From Streptomyces polyasparticus (GTDB lineage: Bacteria > Actinomycetota > Actinomycetes > Streptomycetales > Streptomycetaceae), in assembly GCF_014493765.1 (NCBI RefSeq), contig NZ_JACTVJ010000016.1:62001-126000 (forward strand): a stretch of DNA of 64,000 bases, read 5' to 3'. Position numbers and translations under genes: made by a program. The notes below the pieces were generated by a model. It searched no databases and was not told the origin of the DNA. It saw only the letters and a list, made by a program, of their open reading frames with translations. Below are positions 25,181 through 32,690 of this stretch, piece by piece. How positions within the stretch are numbered: position 1 is the first letter of the stretch; each line of letters starts with the position of its first letter.

Positions 25181-26842
25181 ATGTCCGCTTCCACCTCCTC
25201 CCCCGGCTTCTCCCGGCGCACCCTGCTGCGCGCCATAGGCGCCGGCAGCGCCGTGATCGCCGCCCCCGCCCTGCTGACCGCGTGCAGCGGCGGCGCCACC
25301 GACAGCTCGGTCGGCAACAAGGGCACCAAGCTGGCTCCGTGGCCCACGTACACCCCCATCACCAAGGGCCCCAAGCCCGATCTGCCGGGTACCGCGGAGG
25401 GTGTGCAGGACGGCTTCCTCAACTACCCCTCGGACACGTACCAGGCGACCAACGACAAGCCGGGCGACGGGTCCACCGTGCACCTCATGGCGGTCACCTA
25501 CGGCACCGCGCCCACGCCCTACGAGAACAACAAGTTCTGGCAGGCGGTGCAGGAAGCACTCGGCATCAAGATCAAGTTCAGCGCCGTGCCGGTGGCCGAC
25601 TTCCCGAAGAAGATCGCCACGGTGATGGCGGGCGACGACCTGCCCGACATCCTGGACATCGGCGGTATCGCGAGCTTCCCGCGCGAGGCGGAGTTCGTGA
25701 AGAAGAAGATGGCCGACCTGAGCGAGTTCCTCTCGGGTGACGCGGCCAAGGACTACCCGCACCTGGCGAACATCCCCACGTACGCCTGGGAGGGCATGGG
25801 CCGTATCTCCGGGAAGATCTTCGGCGTCCCGGTGGCGCGGCCCGCCTTCGGCGACACCCTCTTCATCAACGCCGACATGTACAAGGCGGCCGGCTACCAG
25901 GACGGAGGCTCGGCGGACAACTTCATCCAGTCCGCGATCAAGGCCTCCAACTCCAAGCGCTTCGCGCTCGGCGCCTACACCGGCTCGAACCCGTTCGGCT
26001 TCAGGACGCACGCCATCCAGCACGGCACTCCGAACCTGTGGGAGTTCAAGGACGGCAAGATGGCCGACATGTACGGGCACGAGGGCTTCAAGGAGTCCCT
26101 CGAGTTCCTGGTGCGGCTGCACAAGGGCAAGGCCTTCCACCCCGACTCCACCTCGCTGTCCGTCCCCGACCTCAACACCCAGTACTTCAACGGGACGGTC
26201 GGCGGTGTGGTCGACGGCTTCCTGGCCCTGCAGCCCAACCTCCGCGACTCCAAGGGTGCGTTCGAGGTCGCGGCCGCCATGCCGTACGACGCGGGTGCCG
26301 GGCAGCACGCCATGCGCAACCGCGGCTGCTTCGGCTACACGGTCCTCAAGAAGGCGCCGAAGAAGCGCATCGAGATGCTGCTCCGCGTCCTCGACTACCT
26401 CGCCTCGCCGTTCGGCAGCAAGGAGTTCGAGCTCCTCGAGTACGGCGTCGAGGGCACCCACTTCGAGCGGGACAAGGACAACAACCCGATCCTCACCGAG
26501 CTGGGCATCACCGAGACGAAGGCCCTGCCCTTCGGCCGTATCTGCGACGCGCCGCCGGTGCTCTACCTGCCGGGCTTCGCGGAGGCCGCCAAGGTCAACC
26601 ACGAGTGGCAGAAGAAGACCGTGCCGCTCCTGAAGCGCAACGACCAGTGGGGCCTGCAGTCCGCGACCTTCACCAGCAAGGGCGCCTCGCTCGACCAGAT
26701 CGTCGCGGACGGGGTCACCGCCATCGTCACCGGCCGCCAGAAGGTGTCCGACTGGGACGCGATCTACAGCAAGTGGCAGCAGTCCGGCGGCAAGCAGGCC
26801 GCGGAGGAGTTCGCCGAGGAGCGCTCGGCACTCGACAAGTAG
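25181..26842 (+). CDS. Sugar-binding lipoprotein (extracellular solute-binding, LplA-like)
   Basis: 553 residues. A Tat-type signal with SRRTLLRA is followed by a lipobox LLTAC; Cys35 would be lipidated. The mature protein has the large two-lobe form of LplA/family-1 binding proteins (VMAGDDLPDILDIGG, FADTLFIN-like segment, C-terminal IVTGRQKVSDWDAIYSKW). It captures the sugar and delivers it to the two permeases upstream. The long form (over 500 residues) is typical of importers for large or charged oligosaccharides. ATG 25181 is the start. Confidence 0.92.
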   Translation: MSASTSSPGFSRRTLLRAIGAGSAVIAAPALLTACSGGATDSSVGNKGTKLAPWPTYTPITKGPKPDLPGTAEGVQDGFLNYPSDTYQATNDKPGDGSTVHLMAVTYGTAPTPYENNKFWQAVQEALGIKIKFSAVPVADFPKKIATVMAGDDLPDILDIGGIASFPREAEFVKKKMADLSEFLSGDAAKDYPHLANIPTYAWEGMGRISGKIFGVPVARPAFGDTLFINADMYKAAGYQDGGSADNFIQSAIKASNSKRFALGAYTGSNPFGFRTHAIQHGTPNLWEFKDGKMADMYGHEGFKESLEFLVRLHKGKAFHPDSTSLSVPDLNTQYFNGTVGGVVDGFLALQPNLRDSKGAFEVAAAMPYDAGAGQHAMRNRGCFGYTVLKKAPKKRIEMLLRVLDYLASPFGSKEFELLEYGVEGTHFERDKDNNPILTELGITETKALPFGRICDAPPVLYLPGFAEAAKVNHEWQKKTVPLLKRNDQWGLQSATFTSKGASLDQIVADGVTAIVTGRQKVSDWDAIYSKWQQSGGKQAAEEFAEERSALDK

Positions 26843-26856
26843 GGTTATGCCACAAC

Positions 26857-26888
26857 GGCCGGGGGCGTACGAGCAGGTGCCCCCGGCC
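26857..26888 (+). terminator. Intercistronic hairpin before the lacI gene
   Basis: A 10-bp GC stem (26857-26866 with 26879-26888) and a 12-base loop, placed between the binding-protein stop and the lacI ribosome site. It may lower lacI expression relative to the transporter or protect the 3' end of the upstream message. Confidence 0.55.
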
Positions 26889-26906
26889 CGTAGACCAGGA
26901 GGCCCG

Positions 26907-27971
26907 GTGACGCAGAAAGTCACCATCAAGGACGTCGCCGCACAGGCGGGCGTCTCCGTCGCGACCGTCTCCCGGGTGCTCGCGGGCACCTACCCGACCT
27001 CGGCGCACGCGCGCACCAAGGTGATGCGTGCGGTCAACGATCTCGACTACGTCCCGAACGCCCATGCCCGCGGGCTCGCGGGCAACGGCCGCAAGACCGT
27101 GGCCGTCCTGATCCAGGCGGTGCACGCCCCGTTCTACGGTGCGATCGCGCACGGTGTGGAGGCGGAGGCGGCGGCCTGCGGGCGCCTGTCCCTGGTGTGC
27201 CAGACGGGGGGCGACCCGGACCGCGAACTGGCGCTCGTGCAGATGATGCGCGAGCAGCGCGCGGAGACGGTGGTCCTCGCGGGCGGTGTGGTCGAGGACG
27301 ACGCGTACCGGGAGCGGATCGCCCGCTACGCACAGGGACTTGAGGCGGCGGGCTCGCGTCTGGTCCTGTGCGGGCGGCCGGTGCCGTCCGCGGATCTGCC
27401 GGCGCTGATCGTCGAGTACGACAACGAGGCCGGGGCGCGTGCGGTGACCAGCCATCTCCTGGCAGCCGGGCACCGCGACATCGCGTACATCGGACATATC
27501 CCGGGGCTGTCCACGAGCGAGCAGCGCCTTGCCGGATTCCGGGCCGGGCTCGCCGACTTCGGCATCGCGCCCGAGCGGGCCCGGATCGTCGAGTGCGACG
27601 GGCTTGAGCTGGAGTACGGCCTGGCGGCGGCGCACCGGCTGCTGTCCGCGTGCGGCGGAAAGCCGGACTTCACGGCGGTGTTCGCGGCCGACGACTGGGT
27701 GGCCACGGGTGTCATCCGCGCGCTGCACGACTACGGGCTCGACGTGCCGGGCGATGTGTCGGTGGTCGGCTACAACGACGAACGGCACTCGGCCCACCTC
27801 GACCCGCCGCTGACCACGGTGCACATCCCCGGCGAGGAACTCGGCCGCACCGCCGTACGGATGGCGCTGCGCGACGAGGCGCTGGGCACGGCGGGTGCGC
27901 GACGGCAGGAGAAGCAGGTGCTCGGCACGCACATCGTGGTGCGCAAGTCGGTGGCCCGGGTGGGGAGTTGA
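26907..27971 (+). CDS. LacI-family transcriptional repressor
   Basis: 354 residues from GTG 26907 (CAGGAGG upstream). N-terminal helix-turn-helix VTIKDVAAQAGVSVATVSRVLAG and hinge region LDYVPNAHARGLAG, then a periplasmic-binding-protein-like effector domain (VAVLIQAVHAPFYGAIAHGVEAEA, VFAADDWVATGVIRALHDYG, VSVVGYNDERHSAHLDPPLTTV). It is the last gene of the transporter operon. Several GTAACCGGTTAC-type palindromes occur at the promoters on both sides, so it most likely represses the whole locus until a sugar inducer is imported. Confidence 0.93.
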   Translation: MTQKVTIKDVAAQAGVSVATVSRVLAGTYPTSAHARTKVMRAVNDLDYVPNAHARGLAGNGRKTVAVLIQAVHAPFYGAIAHGVEAEAAACGRLSLVCQTGGDPDRELALVQMMREQRAETVVLAGGVVEDDAYRERIARYAQGLEAAGSRLVLCGRPVPSADLPALIVEYDNEAGARAVTSHLLAAGHRDIAYIGHIPGLSTSEQRLAGFRAGLADFGIAPERARIVECDGLELEYGLAAAHRLLSACGGKPDFTAVFAADDWVATGVIRALHDYGLDVPGDVSVVGYNDERHSAHLDPPLTTVHIPGEELGRTAVRMALRDEALGTAGARRQEKQVLGTHIVVRKSVARVGS

Positions 27972-28061
27972 TGCGGTCCCCCACCAGGGCGACCACCACG
28001 GCGACCACCACGGCGACTGCGGACGCCGGGTGGCTGGGGGTCCTTGACGGCTGCCGCCTCC

Positions 28062-28077
28062 TGTAACCGGTTACGCA
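28062..28077. promoter_or_regulatory. LacI-type operator, best match (site 4)
   Basis: TGTAACCGGTTACGCA contains the perfect 12-bp palindrome GTAACCGGTTAC (28063-28074), the strongest operator in the locus, about 110 bases before the lyase start. Confidence 0.65.
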
Positions 28078-28116
28078 GATCTGTGCAGTCTCCCGTAACT
28101 CCCCTTGCTCACACCC

Positions 28117-28147
28117 TTGTCAGCCATAGGAAGCGGTTACATGCTAT
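28117..28147 (+). promoter_or_regulatory. Candidate lyase promoter with operator in the spacer (site 5)
   Basis: TTGTCA (28117-28122) and TGCTAT (28142-28147), 19 bases apart. GGAAGCGGTTACATG (28129-28143) is the inverse of site 2. Together with site 4 this gives two operators before the lyase gene. Confidence 0.5.
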
Positions 28148-28186
28148 GCGGCACCGCACGCGCCGACCGCGACCCGGGAGCCCCCT

Positions 28187-30619
28187 ATGCCCCAGCCCTC
28201 TCACATAAGCCGCCGAAGAATCCTGGGCGCCTCCGGCGTCGGAGGGCTCCTGCTGTCCGCGTCGGCAGCCGGTCTCCTCTCCGCGCCGCACGCGGCGGCA
28301 GCCGATGACACAGGGGCCGGCGTGAACGCCGACGCCTTCGACACCTTGCTGCAGCGCGCCGAGGAGCTGATCACCGGCGGTTCGTTCAACGCCGCCGACC
28401 CCGACTTCGCCGCCGCCGTGGACCGCCTCGACACCACCGCCGCCGAGCTGTGGGCGACGATGGACCGCTCCGCCGGACGCACCTTCCTGTGGGCGGACAT
28501 GGCGCCCGTCACCGACCCCGACATGTTCGGCCAGAGCTACCCCCGCCTGGCCACCCTCGCCTCCGCATGGAAGGTCCCCGGCACCTCGCTGAGCGGCCGC
28601 GAGGACGTGGCCCAGGCGGTCATCGGCGGCCTGCGCTTCCTGTACGACCGCGCCTACAACCCCACCGCCACCCGCACCGGCAACTGGTGGTTCTGGGAGA
28701 TCGGCGCCCCGCGCGGCCTGCTCGACACCTGCGTCCTGATGCGTACGAAGCTCCCCGCCGCCGACCTCACCGCCTACCTCGCCACGGTCGCCAAATGGTG
28801 CCCGAACCCCGACCGCCGCGTCTCCTACGCCGGCGTCGAGACCGGCGCCAACCGCTCCGACAAGTCCGTGATCGTCGCCCTGCACGGCCTGCTCGCCCGC
28901 GACGCGGCCAAGGTCGCCCAGGGCCGCGACGGCCTCTCGGACGTGGCCGGCTCGGGCGCCAACAGCCTCTTCACGTACGTGACTTCGGGCGACGGCTTCT
29001 ACGCGGACGGCTCCTTCATCCAGCACAACTACGTGGCCTACACGGGCGCGTACGGCCAGGTCATGCTCTCCGGACTCGCGTACATCCTCGCGCTGCTCGC
29101 GGGCTCCCAGTGGGCCGTCACCGACCCGGACGTGACCGTCATCCACAACGCCGTGGAGCGTTCGTTCGCGCCGTTCGTCTTCGAGGGCCTGATGATGGAC
29201 TCGCAGAACGGACGCTCGGTCTCGCGCTGGAAGACGCCCGACTCCGACAAGGGCGCGCGCGTCATCTCCGGCATCCTGCTGCTCGCCCAGACCGCACCGG
29301 CCGCATACGCCGCCCGCTGGCGGGCCCTGGCCAAGGGCTGGATCCAGCGCAACAAGACCACCCCGTACCTGGACGGCGCGAGCATCCCGCAGGTCGCCCG
29401 CGCCCGGTCCGTGCTCGACAACACCGCGATCGTCCCCACCGCCCCGCTCACCGGGGCCTTCGCCTTCCCCGGCATGGACCGGATGGTGCACCGGCGCCCG
29501 ACGTGGGCGCTGAGCCTCGGCATGTCGTCGGCGCGTGTGTCGGCGTACGAGTGCGGCAACTTCGAGAACAAGCACGGCTGGTACCAGGGCGACGGCGTCA
29601 CCTACCTCTACACTGCGGGCGATCTCGGCCAGTTCGGCGACAGCTTCTGGGCGACCGTCGATCCGTACCGGCTGCCGGGCACCACCGTCGACACCCGTAC
29701 CCGCGCGAAGATCGGGGACGCGAACGGGACCAAGACCTTCCAGCCGACGAACCTGACGGCGGGCGGCGCGACCCTCGGCGGGCGCTTCGGCGCCGCCGCG
29801 ATGAAACTCGTCGCCGACGGCTCGACGCTGACGGCCAAGAAGGTGTGGTTCACCCTCGACGACACCGTGATCGCGCTGGGCACGGACATCACGTCCACCG
29901 ACGGCCGCACGATCGAGACGATCGTGGAGAACCGCAACCTCCACAGGTCCGGCACCAACGCCCTCACCGTCGACGGCGCCGTACAGCCCGGCACACAGGG
30001 CTGGACGAAGACGTTCACGGGCTCCCGCTGGGCGCATCTGGCGGGCACCGGCGGCTATGTCTTCCTGGGTGGCGCGTCGGTGCGCGCGCTGCGCCACGAG
30101 CGCACCGGGACCTGGGCGGCGATCAACACCGGCAAGGACACCGGGGGCACTGACGACCCGGTCACCCGTCGCTATCTGACCCTCTGGCTCGACCACGGCG
30201 CATCCCCGACCGCCACCGCCTACTCCTATGCGCTGCTCCCGAATGCCACGGCCGCGCAGACCTCCCAGTGGGCGGCGTCGCAGCCGGTGCGGATCGTCGC
30301 CAACAAGAAGGAGGTGCAGGCCATCGAGGCGTCCGGCCAGGGCCTGCTCGCCGCCCACTTCTGGCACCCCGGCAGCGCGGACGGCCTGACCAGCTCGGCG
30401 CCGGCCACCGTCCTCGTACGCAAGCACTCCGCCGGGATCTCCGTGGCGGTCGCGGAGACCTCGCGCGCGTACGACACGGTACGGATCGAGCTGCCGTACG
30501 CGGCCTCGCGGGTCGTCTCCGCCGACTCCACCGTGAGCGTGACGACCGGCTCGCGGCCGGTCGTGACGGTGGCGACCGGCGGCTCCCGCGGGCGTACGCA
30601 CGTGGTGGAACTGGCCTGA
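28187..30619 (+). CDS. Polysaccharide lyase family 8 (hyaluronate/chondroitin/xanthan lyase type)
   Basis: 810 residues, exported: a Tat signal SRRRILGASGVGGLLLSASAAG with an AHAAA cleavage region. The catalytic alpha/alpha toroid contains NWWFWEIGAPRGL, GANRSD with Asn222, and QHNYVAYTGAYG with His280 and Tyr289. The His-Tyr spacing of nine is the same as in the characterised hyaluronate lyases of this family. The beta-sandwich follows (CGNFENKHGWYQGDGVTYLY and onward). It cleaves uronic-acid polysaccharides by beta-elimination; whether the substrate is hyaluronan, chondroitin or xanthan cannot be read from the sequence. Two LacI-type operators precede it. Confidence 0.9.
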   Translation: MPQPSHISRRRILGASGVGGLLLSASAAGLLSAPHAAAADDTGAGVNADAFDTLLQRAEELITGGSFNAADPDFAAAVDRLDTTAAELWATMDRSAGRTFLWADMAPVTDPDMFGQSYPRLATLASAWKVPGTSLSGREDVAQAVIGGLRFLYDRAYNPTATRTGNWWFWEIGAPRGLLDTCVLMRTKLPAADLTAYLATVAKWCPNPDRRVSYAGVETGANRSDKSVIVALHGLLARDAAKVAQGRDGLSDVAGSGANSLFTYVTSGDGFYADGSFIQHNYVAYTGAYGQVMLSGLAYILALLAGSQWAVTDPDVTVIHNAVERSFAPFVFEGLMMDSQNGRSVSRWKTPDSDKGARVISGILLLAQTAPAAYAARWRALAKGWIQRNKTTPYLDGASIPQVARARSVLDNTAIVPTAPLTGAFAFPGMDRMVHRRPTWALSLGMSSARVSAYECGNFENKHGWYQGDGVTYLYTAGDLGQFGDSFWATVDPYRLPGTTVDTRTRAKIGDANGTKTFQPTNLTAGGATLGGRFGAAAMKLVADGSTLTAKKVWFTLDDTVIALGTDITSTDGRTIETIVENRNLHRSGTNALTVDGAVQPGTQGWTKTFTGSRWAHLAGTGGYVFLGGASVRALRHERTGTWAAINTGKDTGGTDDPVTRRYLTLWLDHGASPTATAYSYALLPNATAAQTSQWAASQPVRIVANKKEVQAIEASGQGLLAAHFWHPGSADGLTSSAPATVLVRKHSAGISVAVAETSRAYDTVRIELPYAASRVVSADSTVSVTTGSRPVVTVATGGSRGRTHVVELA

Positions 30620-30625
30620 TCCCGT

Positions 30626-30686
30626 GGGCCTCGCGGCCCTTCTCATGACCGGCCCTGGGCCGGCCTGGCCTGACACCGGCCGGCCC
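30626..30686 (+). terminator. Hairpins between the lyase and DUF2264 genes
   Basis: GGGCC/GGCCC (30626-30639, TCGC loop) directly after the lyase stop, and GGGCCGG/CCGGCCC (30657-30663 with 30680-30686). No T run follows, so partial read-through into the next gene is likely. Confidence 0.45.
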
Positions 30687-30750
30687 GGGCTGCACGGCAC
30701 GCGGACGATACCTGGGCCGCACAGCGCAACGGAACGACCGAAGGAGCACG

Positions 30751-32643
30751 ATGACGGAGCAGACGCCACCGGACGACCTGGGCACCCGCGCGGGCTGGGA
30801 GGCGCTGGCCGACCGACTCCTAGGCGCGGTCGAGCCGTTCGCGTCCCCCGGCCTCGGCCAGTACCGGCTGCCGGGCCGCGCCAGCCAGTCGGGCCAGGAG
30901 TCCGACGGCCTGGAGGGCTATGCCCGCACCTTCCTGCTCGCGGCCTTCCGTATCGCGGGCGCCCGCGGCGAGGTCGACCAGCGCCTGGTCGACCGGTACG
31001 CGGCGGGACTCGCCGCCGGTACGGATCCGGCGAGCGGCCCCGGCGAGGCCTGGCTGCCCATCGCGGACCGGACACAGCCCATGGTCGAGGCCGCGTCCAT
31101 CGCCCTCGGCCTGCACGAGACCCGGCCGTGGCTGTGGGACCGGCTCGACGACAAGGTGCGCCGACACGTGGTCGACTGGCTCGGCGGCTTCATCGGCGCC
31201 GAACCGCACGACAACAACTGGCTGCTCTTCCAGGTCGTCGCCGAACAGTTCCTCGCCTCCGTCGGCGCACCCCACTCCCAGGCCGACATCGACCGCGGCC
31301 TGGACCGGATCGAGGACTGGTACCGCGGCGACGGCTGGTACACCGACGGCGACGGACGGCACTTCGACTACTACAACGGCTGGGCGATGCACCTGTATCC
31401 GCTGCTGTGGGCACGGATCGCGGGGGCGTCGGCGGATACGGGACGGGTGGCCGCGTACCGGGAGCGGCTGCGTCAATTCCTCGGCGTGTACGCGCACTTC
31501 ATCGGCGGCGACGGGGCACCGATGCACCAGGGGCGTTCCCTCGTCTACCGGTGGGCGGCCGCAGCGCCGCTGTGGATGGGCGAGTTGGCGGACTGTACGC
31601 CGCTGTCGCCCGGCGTGACCCGCAGGGCGACCTCCGGGATTCTGCGGCACTTCACCGCGAATGGGGTGCCGGACGAGCGGGGGCTGCTCACGCTCGGCTG
31701 GCACCGGCCGTTCCTGCCGATGGCACAGGACTACTCAGGCCCGGCCTCCCCCTACTGGGCGAGCAAGGGCTTCGTAGGACTGCTGCTTCCGCCGGAGCAC
31801 CCGGCGTGGACGGCACCCGAGGAGCAACTCCCGGTGGAGAAGGGGGACTTTTCGCTCGCCCTGCCGCAGCCGGGCTGGCTGCTGCACGGCACCCGGGCGG
31901 ACGGTGTCGTACGCCTGATCAATCACGGTACGGACCACCAGCCCCGCGACCCGGACGAGCCGCCGACCGCGGACCCGCACTACGCCAAGTTCGGCTACAG
32001 CACCGCGACCGCGCCCGAGACGGGCGAGGCCGCCTGGCGGCTCGGCGTGGACGGGCACCTCGCGCTGCTGCCCGCGGGCGCGGACCCGGCCGAGGCGCCG
32101 GGCGAGCCCCGGCGGCGCATCCACAGGGTGGGGGTGGCCGAGGGCCTCGCCTCGTCGTGGCATGAGGCGCGGATGGCGGGCGATCCGCAGCCGTACGAAA
32201 TCGCCACCACCTCGCTGGTGCACGGGCGTTACGAGGTCCGCGTGCACCGGGTGTCCGCCCCGGCGGGGGCCACGGTCCGCGACGGCGGGTACGCGGTGGC
32301 GGGCGAGTCGGTCGCGGGTGACGCGCTCCCGGCCGAGACCGGTGCGGGCTGGGCCGTTGCCCGCGGCGCCCGGGTGGCCTCGGCGGTCGTGGCGCTGCAC
32401 GGCTGGGACGCGGAGACCGGCGTCGCCCAGGCGACGGACGCGAACGCCCTCGGCCCCCGCTCGGCCACCCCGTACCTCCTGCGCCGGGCCCACCCCGGCG
32501 GCCGGACCGTGCACGTCACGCTGGTGGTCCTGTCCGGCGAACCCCTGGACGCCGCCTGGCTGCACGCCCACACCACGGTCGCCGTCGCCTCCGCGGAGGA
32601 AGTGACGGTCCGCCTTCCGGACGGTACGGAGCTTCACGGGTGA
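30751..32643 (+). CDS. DUF2264 protein, probable cytoplasmic glycosidase
   Basis: 630 residues, no signal peptide. The N-terminal two-thirds is the DUF2264 alpha/alpha-barrel-like region (GLEGYARTFLLAAFRIAG, PHDNNWLLFQVVAEQFLASVG, WYRGDGWYTDGDGRHFDYYNGWAMHLYPLLWARI), and the rest is beta-rich. As I recall, DUF2264 members have been assigned to a glycoside hydrolase family with beta-glucuronidase activity (GH154), which would fit next to a PL8 lyase; this link needs checking. ATG 30751 has AAGGAG upstream. It probably acts on imported oligosaccharides. Confidence 0.8.
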   Translation: MTEQTPPDDLGTRAGWEALADRLLGAVEPFASPGLGQYRLPGRASQSGQESDGLEGYARTFLLAAFRIAGARGEVDQRLVDRYAAGLAAGTDPASGPGEAWLPIADRTQPMVEAASIALGLHETRPWLWDRLDDKVRRHVVDWLGGFIGAEPHDNNWLLFQVVAEQFLASVGAPHSQADIDRGLDRIEDWYRGDGWYTDGDGRHFDYYNGWAMHLYPLLWARIAGASADTGRVAAYRERLRQFLGVYAHFIGGDGAPMHQGRSLVYRWAAAAPLWMGELADCTPLSPGVTRRATSGILRHFTANGVPDERGLLTLGWHRPFLPMAQDYSGPASPYWASKGFVGLLLPPEHPAWTAPEEQLPVEKGDFSLALPQPGWLLHGTRADGVVRLINHGTDHQPRDPDEPPTADPHYAKFGYSTATAPETGEAAWRLGVDGHLALLPAGADPAEAPGEPRRRIHRVGVAEGLASSWHEARMAGDPQPYEIATTSLVHGRYEVRVHRVSAPAGATVRDGGYAVAGESVAGDALPAETGAGWAVARGARVASAVVALHGWDAETGVAQATDANALGPRSATPYLLRRAHPGGRTVHVTLVVLSGEPLDAAWLHAHTTVAVASAEEVTVRLPDGTELHG

Positions 32644-32690
32644 CAAACGGGAGCGGCCCTGACCTCAGGGCCGCTCCCTGCGGTTTGTCA
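32641..32690. terminator. Symmetric bidirectional terminator holding both stop codons
   Basis: Inner 14-base arms (32649-32662 and 32665-32678) and outer TGACAAAC (32641-32648) pairing with GTTTGTCA (32683-32690). The TGA of the DUF2264 gene opens the structure, and the reverse-strand TGA of the beta-propeller gene closes it. Confidence 0.8.

Noticed and set aside
28109-31075. A 988-codon minus-strand frame over the lyase and DUF2264 genes
   Set aside because: Rich in Arg/Gly/Ala/Val with no domain; the plus-strand genes are clear.
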